Positions 44,840 to 56,731 of a stretch of DNA of 64,000 bases are shown here, piece after piece. The stretch is from Eutreptiella sp. 'Long Island Sound 2002' (Eukaryota; Euglenozoa; Euglenophyceae; Eutreptiales; Eutreptiaceae): assembly GCA_964036045.1 (NCBI GenBank), contig OZ038401.1:31632397-31696396 (forward strand). Reading direction: 5' to 3'. The notes under the pieces are model-generated. The model was given only the letters and a program-made list of their open reading frames with translations. It searched no databases and had not been told where the DNA came from. Each line of letters starts with the position of its first letter. Positions within the stretch are counted from its first letter, which is position 1. Position numbers and translations under genes: made by a program.

Positions 44840-45262
44840 ACCAAAGGCCATTGAACCACCTACAAACAGCAATTTTGAAGCTTTTGGGGGGCCCATGGCT
44901 CGGGCTAGATGGGCTTGGCGGCCACTATGTGGGTCCCCGTGGGTGCTCAAGTACCCGTATTGTCACTAAATCATCACCCAGACCCATCCCAAGGGCGACA
45001 GAAGGGTTTCCAAAAAAGTCGAATTTCGGAAATCTTGCAGGTGTCACTAAATAGCCTACACAACGCCAATTTCGGGGCTTTTGGAGGGCCATGGCTCGGG
45101 CTAGATGGGCTTGGTGGCCACTACGTGGGTCCCCGTGGGTGCTCAAGTACCCGTATTGTCACTAAATCATCACCCAAACCCATCTCAGGGGCGACAGAAG
45201 GGTTTCCGAAAAGTCGAATTTCGGAAATCTTGCAGGTGTCACTAAACAGCCTACACAACGGC
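44840..45262 (+). repeat. C module, two tandem copies
   Basis: Two ~196-bp units share CCATGGCTCGGGCTAGATGG (44,893 and 45,089), GTGGGTCCCCGTGGGTGCTC and GTATTGTCACTAAATCATCA. Unrelated to A or B by eye, but of the same ~196-bp length class. Confidence 0.85.
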
Positions 45263-47681
45263 AATTCTATTGCCTTCGGCAAGTCCACCTCGCAGAGAAT
45301 CTACCGCGAGCAACACACACCCAAAATAGGGTGGAAACTACATAAATTCTATTGCCTTCGGCAAGTCCACCTCGCAGAGAATCTACTGCAAGCAACGCAC
45401 ACACAAAACAGGGAAAAAACTATATAAATACGGCCTAAAACATGCTTTACATAGCTTGGATGGTCATTTTAAGTGGTGACAATATCAAAAAAAACAAGTT
45501 TCGAAAACTTCGATTTTTGAGCTGCCGAGGGTGACAAACTGCATAAGCAGGTTGTGTACCAATCCCTTGGGAGCCCCCCCCCCCCCCCCCCCGTGCGGCC
45601 AATACCCAAATAGGGTGAAAAACATGTAAATACGGCCTAAAACATGCTTTACATACCTTGAATGGTCATTTCAAGTGGTGACAATAGCAAAAATACAAGT
45701 TTCAAAATCTTCGATTTTTGAGCTGCCCAGGTTGAAAACCGCATCAGCAGGTTGTGTATCAATCCCTTGGGACCGACCCCCCCCCCCCGGATGTAATACC
45801 CAAATAGGATGAAAAACACGCAAATACAGCCTAAAACATGCTTTACATACCTTGGATGGTCATTTTAGGTGGCCACAATATCATAAAAATCAGTTTCAAA
45901 AACTTCGATTTTTGAGCTGCCCAGGGTGAAAAACTGCATAAGCAGGTTGTGTACCAATCCCTTGGGAGACACCCCCCCCCCCCCGGGACCTAATACCCAA
46001 ATAGGGTGAAATATACGTAAATACGGCCTAAAACATGCTTTACATACCTTGGATGGTCATTTTAGGTGATTACAACATCATAAAAACCAGTTTTGAAAAC
46101 TTCGATTTTTGAGCTGCCCGGGGTGAAAAACTGCATAAGGTTGTGTACAAATCCCTTGGGAGGCCCCCCCCCTCCCCCCCGGACCTAATACACAAATAGG
46201 GGGGAAAACATGTAAATACGGCCTAAAACATGCTTTACATACCTTGGATGGTCATTTTGGGTGGTCACAATATCAAAAAAACAAGTTTCAAAAATTCTAT
46301 TGCCTCCGGCAAGTCCACCTCGCAGAGAATCTACCGCGAGCAACACACACCCAAAATAGGGTGGAAACTACATAAATACTGGCTAAAACATGCTTTACAT
46401 ACCTTGGATGATCATTTTAGGTGATCACGGTATCAAAAAAACAAGTTTCGAAAACTTCCATTTTTGAGGTGCCCAGGGTGACAAACTGCATCAGCAGGTT
46501 GTGTACCAATCCCTTGGGAGACCCCCCCCCCCCCCCTTGGACCTAATACCCAAATCGGGTGAAAAACACGTAAATACGGCCTAAAACATGCTTTACATAC
46601 CTTGGATGGTCATTTTAGGTGATCACAATATCACAAAAACAAGTTTCGAAAACTTCCATCTTTGAGCTGTCCGGGGTGAAAAACTGCATTAGCAGGTTGT
46701 GCACCCGTCCCTTGGGAGCCCCCCCCCCCCCCCCCCCCCGACCTGATACCCAAATAGGGCGAAAAACACGTAAATACGGCCTAAAACATGCTTTACATAC
46801 CTACGATGGTCATTTTGGGTGGTCACAATATCAAAAAAATATGTTTCGAAAACTTCCATTTTCGAGCTGTCCGGGGTGAAAAACTGCATAAGCAGGTTGT
46901 GCACCCGTCCCTTGGGAGACCCCCCCCCCCCGACCTAACACCCAAATAGGGTGAAAAACACGTAAATACGGCCTAAAACATGCTTTACATACCTTGGGTG
47001 GTCATTTTAGGTGGTCACAATATCAAAAAAACAAGTTTCGAAAACTTCGATTTTTGAGCTGTCCGGGTTGAAAAACTGCATAAGCAGGTTGTGCACCCGT
47101 CCCTTGGGAGACACCCCCCCCCCGGACCCAACACCCAAATAGGGTGAAAAACACGTAAATACGGCCTAAAATATGCTTTGCATAGCTTGAAATGTCATTT
47201 TGGGTGGTCACAATATCAAAAAAAAAAGTTTCAAAAACTTCCATTTTTGAGCTGTCCGGGTTGAAAAACTGCATAAGCAGGTTGTGCACCCGTCCCTTGG
47301 GAGACCCCCCCCCCCCCCCCCCGGACCTAACACCCAAATAGGGTGAAAAACACGCAAATACGGCCTAAAACATGCTTTGCATAGCTTGGATGGTCATTTT
47401 GAGTGGTCACAACATCAAAAAAACAAGTTTCGAAAACTTCGATTTTTGAGCTGCCCATAGTGAAAAAGTGCATAAGCAGGTTGTGTACCAATCCCTTGGA
47501 AGCCCCCCCCCCCCGGACCTAATACCCAAATCGGGTGAAAAACACGTAAATACGGCCTAAAACATGCTTTACATACCTTGGATGGTCATTTTAGGTGATC
47601 ACGATGTCAAAAAAGTAAGTTTCGGAAACTTCGATTTTTGAGCTGCCCGGGGTGAAAAACTGCATAAGCAGGTTGTGTACC
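45263..47681 (+). repeat. A-monomer block 4
   Basis: Longest uninterrupted A block, about twelve monomers with D joints at 45,265, 45,347 and 46,295. From ~46,650 a sub-family appears with GCACCCGTCCC in place of GTACCAATCCC. Confidence 0.85.
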
Positions 47682-48315
47682 GGCCCATTCACTAAGCCAT
47701 TATTGTTGGAAACAGTCATTTCGCGTCTTTGGCACGGGTTGTGAACGGCCCTAAGCAAAGCTAGAGACTGCAAAAAACGTCCTTCCGTATCCTAGTAGGC
47801 ATATACTGTCACAACATCCCCACTCACATCCCTCGGAGTGGGTACCACGGGGTCACCGAGGTCGCCAAAACCGCCAACATAGCAAAAATGGCTGGAAAGT
47901 GCATAAACTGCATCAGCGCTCGTCCCACTCCGCCCCATACAAACCCCATAGAGTCGGGACCCGGAAAAACTTTTTCGGCTCAAAATCGAAAAAAACCAAA
48001 AGATTCATGATTTGCGACCCAAAAAAAGGGGGGGTCATTTTTTGACCCCCCCCCCCACCCCCACCCCCCCCCCTCCTTGAAAACCTCAAAAAAGTGGGTT
48101 TCAAGTGGGGGGGGTCTAGGGGGGTCCGGACCAAAAACTCATTGGGGGATGCGTTTATTGGACAAAATAATGATTTTACAAGGGTTAAACTAACAATTCA
48201 ACCCCTTGGGGTAGGGTACGCGAATAGGCCCAAAAAGGCCAAAATGGGGGGGTATGTGGCATTTTCCCCTATATACGCCTGCCTGGCTTTGATCTAACAA
48301 CCTCTGCGAGGTGAT
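47682..48315 (+). repeat. B module 4
   Basis: First of the B copies that begin GGCCCATTCACTAGGCC. Minus-strand 63-codon frame 47,792-47,983. Its right end runs straight into a D element, making a cruciform (see 48,302). Confidence 0.9.
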
Positions 48316-48347
48316 TCTATTGCCTTCGGCAAGTCCACCTCGCAGAG
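48302..48347. repeat. B/D junction cruciform
   Basis: CTCTGCGAGGTG (48,302-48,313) and CACCTCGCAGAG (48,336-48,347) are perfect 12-bp inverted copies. The loop between them holds a second perfect stem, TTGCC-TTC-GGCAA. The same arrangement recurs where B meets D at about 49,932, 54,018 and 60,454. Confidence 0.85.
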
Positions 48348-49311
48348 CATCTACTCCAAGCAACACACACCCAAAATAGGGTATAAACTACATAAATACG
48401 GGCTAAAACATGCTTTGCATAGCTTGGATGATCATTTTACGTGATCACGATATCAAAAAAATAAGTTTCCAAAACTTCGATTTTTGAGCTGCCCAGGGTG
48501 AAAAATTGTATGAGCAGGTTGTGGGTGTACCCATCCCTTGGAAGCCCGCCCCCCCCCCAAGCCAATACCCAAATAGGGTGAAAAACACGTAACTATGGCC
48601 TAAAACATGCTTTACATACCTTGGATGGCCATTTTAGGTGATTACAATATCAAAAAAACAAGTTTCATAAATTCGATTTTTGAGCTGCCAAGGGCGAAAA
48701 ATTGCATAAGCAGGTTGTGTACCAATCCCTTGGGAGACCCCCCCCCCCCCCCCGGACCTAATACCCAAATCGGATGAAAAACACGTAAATACGGCCTAAA
48801 ACATGCTTTACATACCTTGGATGGTCATTTTAGGTGGTCACAATATCAAAATTACCAGTTTCGAAAACTTCGATTTTTGAGCTGCCCTGAGTAAAAAACT
48901 GCATAACCACGTTGTGTACCAATCCCTTGGGAGAACCCCCCCCCCCCCCCCGGGACCTAATACCCAAATAGGGTGCCAAACATCCAAATACGGCCTAGAA
49001 CATGCTTTACATAGCTTGGATGGTCATTTTAAGTGGTCACAATATCCAAAAAACAAGTTTCAGAAACTTCGATTTTTGAGCTGCCAAGGGTGAAAAACTG
49101 CATAAGCAGGTTGTGTACCCATCCCTTGGGAGACCCCCCCCCCCCCACCCAATACCCAAATAAGGTGAAAAACACGTAAATACGGCCTAAAACATGCTTT
49201 GCATAGCTTGGATGGTCATTGTAGGTGATGACAATATCAAAAAAACAACTTTCGAAAACTTCGATTTTTGAGCTGTCCAAGGTGAAAAACTGCATAAGCA
49301 GGTTGTGTACC
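48316..49311 (+). repeat. A-monomer block 5
   Basis: About five monomers after a D joint. One carries an extra GGGTGTACCC insertion near 48,522. Confidence 0.85.
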
Positions 49312-49944
49312 GGCCCATTCACTAGGCCATTATTGGTGGAAACAGACATTTCACGTCTTTGGAACGGGCATTAACCGGCCCTAAGCAAGGCTACAGACTG
49401 CAAAAAAGGTCCTTGTGTATCCTAGTAGGCATATACTGTCACAGCATCCCTACTCACACCCCTCAGAGTGGGTACCACGGGGTCATCGGGTTTGCCAAAA
49501 CCCCCAACATAGCAAAAATGGCTAAAAAGTGCATAAACTGCGTAAGCGCTCGTCCCACTTCGCCCCATTCAAACCCAATGGAGTCGGGACCGGGAAACAC
49601 TTTTTCGGCTCAAAATCGAAAAAAACCAAAAGATTCATGATTTTCGACCCAAAAAAAGGGGGGGTCATTTTTTCGACATTTTTGACCCCCACCCCCCCCC
49701 CCTCCCACAAAACCTTAAAAAAGTGGGTTTCAAGTGGGGGGGTCTGGGGGGCTCCGGACCAAAAACTCATTGGGGGATGCGTTTATTGGACAAAATAATG
49801 ATTTTACAAGGGGTTAAACTAACAATTCAACCCCTTGGGGTAGGGTACGCGAATAGGCCCAAAAATGCCAAAATGGGGGGGTATGTGGCGTTTTCCCCTA
49901 TATACGCCTGCCTGGCTTTGATCTAACAACCTCTGCGAGGTGAT
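49312..49944 (+). repeat. B module 5
   Basis: Diverged in its first 200 bases (GGGCATTAACCGG, GGTTTGCCAAAACC); the ATG of the 63-codon minus frame is kept only in a shifted form. Confidence 0.85.
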
Positions 49945-50935
49945 TCTATTGCCTTCGGCAAGTCCACCTCGCAGAGAATCTACCACGAGCAACACACACC
50001 CAAAATAGGGTGGAAACTACATAAATACCGGCTAAAACATGCTTTACATACCTTGGATGATCATTTTAGGTGATCACGGTATCAAAAAAACAAGTTTCGA
50101 AAACTTCGATTTTTGAGCTGCCCAGGGTGACAAACTGCATAAGCAGGTTGTGTACCAATCCCTTGGGAGACCCCCCCCCCTTGGATCTAATACCCAAATC
50201 GGGTGAAAAACACGTAAATACGGCCTAAAACATGCTTTACATACCTTGGATGGTCATTTTAGGTGATCACAATATCAAAAAAACAAGTTTCAAAAACTTC
50301 CATTTTTGAGCTGTCCGGGGTGAAAAACTGCATAAGCAGGTTGTGCACCCGTCCCTTGGGAGACCCCCCCCCCCCCCGACGTGATACCCAAATAGGGTGA
50401 AAAACACGTAAATACGGCCTAAAATATGCTTTGCATAGCTTGGATGGTCATTTTGGGTGGTCACAATATCAAAAAAACAAGTTTCGAAAACTTCGATTTT
50501 TGAGCTGTCCGGGTTGAAAAACTGCATAAGCAGGTTGTGCACCCGTCCCTTGGGAGCCCCCCCCCCCCCCCCCCCGACCTGATACCCAAATAGGGTGAAA
50601 AACACGTAAATACGGCCTAAAACATGCTTTGCATAGCTTGGATGGTCATTTTGGGTGGTCACAATATCAAAAAAACAAGTTTCAAAAACTTCCATTTTTG
50701 AGCTGTCCGGGTTGAAAAACTGCATAAGCAGGTTGTGCACCCGTCCCTTGGGAGACCCCCCCCCCCCCCCGACCTGATACCCAAATAGGGTGAAAAACAC
50801 GTAAATGTGGCCTAAAACATGCTTTGCATAGCTTGGATGGTCATTTTAGGTGGTCACAATATCAAAAAAACAAGTTTCCAAAACTTCGATTTTTGAGCTG
50901 CCTGGGGTGAAAAACTGCATAAGCAGGTTGTGTAC
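49945..50935 (+). repeat. A-monomer block 6
   Basis: About five monomers. Three successive ones keep a common minus-strand frame open from 50,800 to 50,267 (177 codons). Left part of the 4.28-kb segmental duplication. Confidence 0.85.
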
Positions 50936-51564
50936 CTCCCCATTCACTAGGCCATTATTGGTGGAAACAGTCATTTCGTGTCTTTGGCACGGGTTGTGAA
51001 CGGCCATAAGCAAGGCTACAGACTGCAAAAAACGTCCTTTCGTATCCTAGTAGTCATATACTGTCACAACATCCCCACTCGCACCCCTCAGGGTGGGTAC
51101 CACGGGGTCACCGAGGTTGCCAAAACCACCAACATACCAAAAATGGCTGAAAAGTGCATAAACTGGATAAGTGCTCGTCCCACTCCGCCCCATACAAACC
51201 CCATAGAGTCGGGACCCGGAAACACTTTTTCGGCTCAAAATCGAAAAAAACCAAAAGATTCATGATTTTCGACCCAAAAAAAGGGGGGGTCATTTTTTGA
51301 CCCCCCCCCCACCCCCCCCCCCTCCCTCAAAACCTGAAAAAAGTGGGTTTCAAGTGGGGGGGGTCTGGGGGGGTCCGGACCAAAAACTCATTGGGGGATG
51401 CGATTATTGGACAAAATAATGATTTTACAAGGGGTTAAACTAACAATTCAACCCCTTGGGGTAGGGTACGCAAATAGCCCCAAAATGGCCAAAATGGGGG
51501 GGTATGTGGCGTTTTCCCCTATATACGCCTGCCTGGCTTTGATCTAACAACCTCTGCGAGGTGA
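50936..51564 (+). repeat. B module 6
   Basis: Begins TCCCCATTCACTAGG; 63-codon minus frame 51,047-51,238. Copied as B9. Confidence 0.9.
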
Positions 51565-51812
51565 CTTCGATTTTTGAGCTGCCCAGGGTGAAAAGCTGCA
51601 TAAGCAGGTTGTGTACCAATCCCTTGGGACACCCCACCCCCGCCTGGGACCTAATACCCAAATAGGATGAAAAACACGCAAATACAGCCTAAAAGATGCT
51701 TTACATACCTTGGATGGTCATTTTGGGTGATCACAATATCATAAAACCCAGTTTTGAAAACTTCGATTTTTGAGCTGCCCAGGGTGAAAAACTGCATCAG
51801 CAGGTTGTGTAC

Positions 51813-52464
51813 TGCCCCATTCACTAGGCCATTATTGGTAGAAACGTTCATTTCGCGTCTTTGGCACGGGTTGTGAACGGCCCTAGGCAAGGCTAGAGAC
51901 TCTAAAAAACATCCTTCCGTATCCTAGTAGGCATTTACTGTCACAACATCCCCACTCACACCCCTCGGAGTGGGTACCACGGGTTCACCGAGGTTGCCAA
52001 AACCGCCAACATACCAAAAATGGCCAAAAAGTGCATAAACTGCACAAGCGCTCGTCCCGCTCCGCCCCATACAAACCCCATAGAGTCGGGACCCGGAAAA
52101 ACTTTTTCGGCTCAAAATCGGAAAAAAACCAAAAGATTCATGATTTTCGACCCAAAAAATGGGGGGGTCATTTTTTGACCCCCCCCCCCCACCCCCACCC
52201 CCCCATCCCCCCCCCCCCCCTCCCTCGGAACCCCAAAAAAGTGGGTTTCAAGTGGGGGGGGTCTGGGGGGGTCCGGACCAAAAACTCATTGGGGGATGCG
52301 TTTATTGGACAAAATAATGATTTTACAAGGGGTTAAACCAACAATTCAACCCCTTGGGGTAGGGTACGCGAATAGGCCCAAAAACGCCAAAATGGGGGGG
52401 TGTGTGGCGTTTTCCCCATATATACGCCTGCCTGGCTTTGAACTAACAACCTCTGCGAGGTGAT
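51813..52464 (+). repeat. B module 7
   Basis: Separated from B6 by a single A monomer. 63-codon minus frame 51,924-52,115. It has CTTTGAACTAACAACC where other copies have CTTTGATC. Copied as B10. Confidence 0.9.
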
Positions 52465-53392
52465 TACCGGCTAAAACATGCTTTACATACCTTGGATGAT
52501 CATTTTAGGTGATCACGGTATCAAAAAAACAAGTTGCGAAAACTTCGATTTTTGAGCTGCCCAGGGTGAAAAACTGCACTAGCAAGTTGTGTACCAATCC
52601 CTTGGGAGCCCCCCCCCCCCCCCACCCCCGGGACCTAATACCCAAATAGGGTGAAAAAGATGTACATACGGCCTAAAATATGCTTTACATACCTTGGATG
52701 ATCATTTTAGGTGGTCACAATATCAGAAAAACAAGTTTCAAAAACTTCCATTTTTGAGCTATCCGGGGTGAAAAACTGCATAAGCAGGTTGTGTACCAAT
52801 CCCTTGGGAGACCCCCCCCCCCTTGGACCTAATTCCCAAATGGGGTGAAAAACACGTAAATACGGCCTAAAACATGCTTTACATACCTTGGGTGGTCATT
52901 TTAGGTGATCACAATATCACAAAAACGAGTTTCAAAAACTTCCATTTTTGAGCTGTCCGGGGTGAAAAACTGCATAAGCAGGTTGTGTACCAATCCCCTA
53001 GGAGCCCCCCCCCCCCCCCCCCCGCCCGGACCTGATTCCCAAATAGGGTGAAAAACACGTGAATGCGACCTAAAACATGCTTTGCATAGCATGGATGATC
53101 ATTTTGGGTGGTCACAATATCAAAAAAACAAGCTTTGAAAACTTCGATTTTTGAGCTGCCCAGGGTGAAAAGGTGCATAAGCGGGTTGTGCACCAGTCCC
53201 TTGGGAGCCCCCCCCCCCCCCCCCGGACCTAATACCCAAATGGGGTGAAAAACATGTACGTACGGCCTAAAACATGCTTTGCATACCTTGGATGGTCATT
53301 TTGGGTGGTCACAATATCAAACAAACAAGTTTCGAAAACTTCGATTTTTGAGCTGTCCAAGGTGAAAATCTGCATAAGCAGGTTGTGTGCAC
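52465..53392 (+). repeat. A-monomer block 7
   Basis: About five monomers, some with ATCAGAAAAACAAG or TTGCGAAAAC variants that reappear in the duplicated copy near 56,733-57,434. Confidence 0.85.
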
Positions 53393-54030
53393 TGGCCCAT
53401 TCACTAGGCCATTATTGGTGGAAACAGTCATTTCGCATCTTTGGCACGGGTTGTGGACGGCCCCAGGCAAGGCTAGAGACTGCAAAAAACGTCCTTCCGT
53501 ATCCTAGTAGGCATATACTGTCACAACATCCCCACTTGCACCTCTCAGAGTAGGTACCACGGGGTCACCGAGGTCGACGAACATAGCAAAAATGGCTGAA
53601 AAGTGCATAAACTGCATAAGCGCTCGTCCCACTCCGCCCCATACAAACCCCATAGAGTCGGGACCCGGAAAAACTTTTTCGGCTCAAAATCGAAAAAAAC
53701 CAAAAGATTCATGATTTTCGACCCAAAAAAAGGGGGGGTCATTTTTTTACCCCCCCCCACCCCCCCCCCACCCCCACCCCCCCCCCTCCCTCAAAACCTG
53801 AAAAAAGTGGGTTTCAAGTGGGGGGGGTCTGGGGGGGTCCGGACCAAAAACTCATTGGGGGATGCGTTTATTGGACAAAATAATGATTTTACAAGGGGTT
53901 AAACCAACAATTCAACCCCTTGGGGTAGGGTACGCGAATAGGCCCAAAAAGGCCAAAATGGGGGGGTATGTGGCGTTTTCCCCATATATACGCCTGCCTG
54001 GCTTTGATCTAACAACCTCTGCGAGGTGAT
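53393..54030 (+). repeat. B module 8
   Basis: Starts CTGGCCCATTC. A ~12-base deletion (GAGGTCGACGAACATAG) alters the minus frame; B11 and B12 share it, so the three form a sub-family. Confidence 0.9.
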
Positions 54031-55205
54031 TCTATTGCCTTCGGCAAGTCTACCTCGCAGAGAATCTACCCCAGGCAAAACACACCCTAAATAGGGTAAA
54101 AACTATATAAATACAAGCTAAAGTATGCTTTACATAGCTTGGATGGTCATTTTAGGTGATCACAATATCAAAAACATAAGTTTCGTAAACTTCGATTTTT
54201 GAGGTGCCCAGGGTGAAAAACTGCATTAGCAGGTTGTGTACCAATCTCTTGGGAGGACCCCCCCCCCGAACCTGATACCCAAATAGGGTGGAAAACACGT
54301 AAATACGGCCTAAAACATGCTTTACATACCTTGGATGATCATTTTAGGTGATCACGGTATCAAAAAAACAAGTTTCGAAAACTTCGATTTTTGAGCTGCC
54401 CAGGGTGACAAACTGCATAAGCAGGTTGTGTACCAATCCCTTGGGAGACCCCCCCCCCCTTGGATCTAATACCCAAATCGGGTGAAAAACACGTAAATAC
54501 GGCCTAAAACATGCTTTACATACCTTGGATGGTCATTTTAGGTGATCACAATATCAAAAAAACAAGTTTCAAAAACTTCCATTTTTGAGCTGTCCGGGGT
54601 GAAAAACTGCATAAGCAGGTTGTGCACCCGTCCCTTGGGAGACCCCCCCCCCCGACGTGATACCCAAATAGGGTGAAAAACACGTAAATACGGCCTAAAA
54701 TATGCTTTGCATAGCTTGGATGGTCATTTTGGGTGGTCACAATATCAAAAAAACAAGTTTCGAAAACTTCGATTTTTGAGCTGTCCGGGTTGAAAAACTG
54801 CATAAGCAGGTTGTGCACCCGTCCCTTGGGAGACCCCCCCCCCCCCGACCTGATACCCAAATAGGGTGAAAAACACGTAAATACGGCCTAAAACATGCTT
54901 TGCATAGCTTGGATGGTCATTTTGGCTGGTCACAATATCAAAAAAACAAGTTTCAAAAACTTCCATTTTTGAGCTGTCCGGGTTGAAAAACTGCATAAGC
55001 AGGTTGTGCACCCGTCCCTTGGGAGACCCCCCCCCCCCCCGACCTGATACCCAAATAGGGTGAAAAACACGTAAATGTGGCCTAAAACATGCTTTGCATA
55101 GCTTGGATGGTCATTTTAGGTGGTCACAATATCAAAAAAACAAGTTTCCAAAACTTCGATTTTTGAGCTGCCTGGGGTGAAAAACTGCATCAGCAGGTTG
55201 TGTAC
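54031..55205 (+). repeat. A-monomer block 8
   Basis: Its right five monomers repeat block 6 at an offset of about 4.27-4.28 kb; its left part begins with a D joint reading AAGTCTACCTCGCAG. Confidence 0.85.
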
Positions 55206-55835
55206 CTCCCCATTCACTAGGCCATTATTGGTGGAAACAGTCATTTCGTGTCTTTGGCACGGGTTGTGAACGGCCATAAGCAAGGCTACAGACTGCAAAA
55301 AACGTCCTTTCGTATCCTAGTAGTCATATACTGTCACAACATCCCCACTCGCACCCCTCAGGGTGGGTACCACGGGGTCACCGAGGTTGCCAAAACCACC
55401 AACATACCAAAAATGGCTGAAAAGTGCATAAACTGGATAAGTGCTCGTCCCACTCCGCCCCATACAAACCCCATAGAGTCGGGACCCGGAAACACTTTTT
55501 CGGCTCAAAATCGAAAAAAACCAAAAGATTCATGATTTTCGACCCAAAAAAAGGGGGGGTCATTTTTTGACCCCCCCCCCCCACCCCCCCCCCTCCCTCA
55601 AAACCTGAAAAAAGTGGGTTTCAAGTGGGGGGGGTCTGGGGGGGTCCGGACCAAAAACTCATTGGGGGATGCGATTATTGGACAAAATAATGATTTTACA
55701 AGGGGTTAAACTAACAATTCAACCCCTTGGGGTAGGGTACGCAAATAGCCCCAAAATGGCCAAAATGGGGGGGTATGTGGCGTTTTCCCCTATATACGCC
55801 TGCCTGGCTTTGATCTAACAACCTCTGCGAGGTGA
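55206..55835 (+). repeat. B module 9 (copy of B6)
   Basis: Nearly identical to B6 at offset 4,270. 63-codon minus frame 55,317-55,508. Confidence 0.9.
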
Positions 55836-56083
55836 CTTCGATTTTTGAGCTGCCCAGGGTGAAAAGCTGCATAAGCAGGTTGTGTACCAATCCCTTGGGA
55901 CACCCCACCCCCGCCTGGGACCTAATACCCAAATAGGATGAAAAACACGCAAATACAGCCTAAAAGATGCTTTACATACCTTGGATGGTCATTTTGGGTG
56001 ATCACAATATCATAAAACCCAGTTTTGAAAACTTCGATTTTTGAGCTGCCCAGGGTGAAAAACTGCATCAGCAGGTTGTGTAC

Positions 56084-56731
56084 TGCCCCATTCACTAGGC
56101 CATTATTGGTAGAAACGTTCATTTCGCGTCTTTGGCACGGGTTGTGAACGGCCCTAGGCAAGGCTAGAGACTCTAAAAAACATCCTTCCGTATCCTAGTA
56201 GGCATTTACTGTCACAACATCCCCACTCACACCCCTCGGAGTGGGTACCACGGGTTCACCGAGGTTGCCAAAACCGCCAACATACCAAAAATGGCCAAAA
56301 AGTGCATAAACTGCACAAGCGCTCGTCCCGCTCCGCCCCATACAAACCCCATAGAGTCGGGACCCGGAAAAACTTTTTCGGCTCAAAATCGGAAAAAAAC
56401 CAAAAGATTCATGATTTTCGACCCAAAAAATGGGGGGGTCATTTTTTGACCCCCCCCCCCACCCCCACCCCCCCATCCCCCCCCCCCTCCCTCGGAACCC
56501 CAAAAAAGTGGGTTTCAAGTGGGGGGGGTCTGGGGGGGTCCGGACCAAAAACTCATTGGGGGATGCGTTTATTGGACAAAATAATGATTTTACAAGGGGT
56601 TAAACCAACAATTCAACCCCTTGGGGTAGGGTACGCGAATAGGCCCAAAAACGCCAAAATGGGGGGGTGTGTGGCGTTTTCCCCATATATACGCCTGCCT
56701 GGCTTTGAACTAACAACCTCTGCGAGGTGAT
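56084..56731 (+). repeat. B module 10 (copy of B7)
   Basis: Offset 4,271 from B7 with the same private variants. The minus frame is extended to 117 codons (56,195-56,548) because the poly-C region happens to keep frame. Confidence 0.9.
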
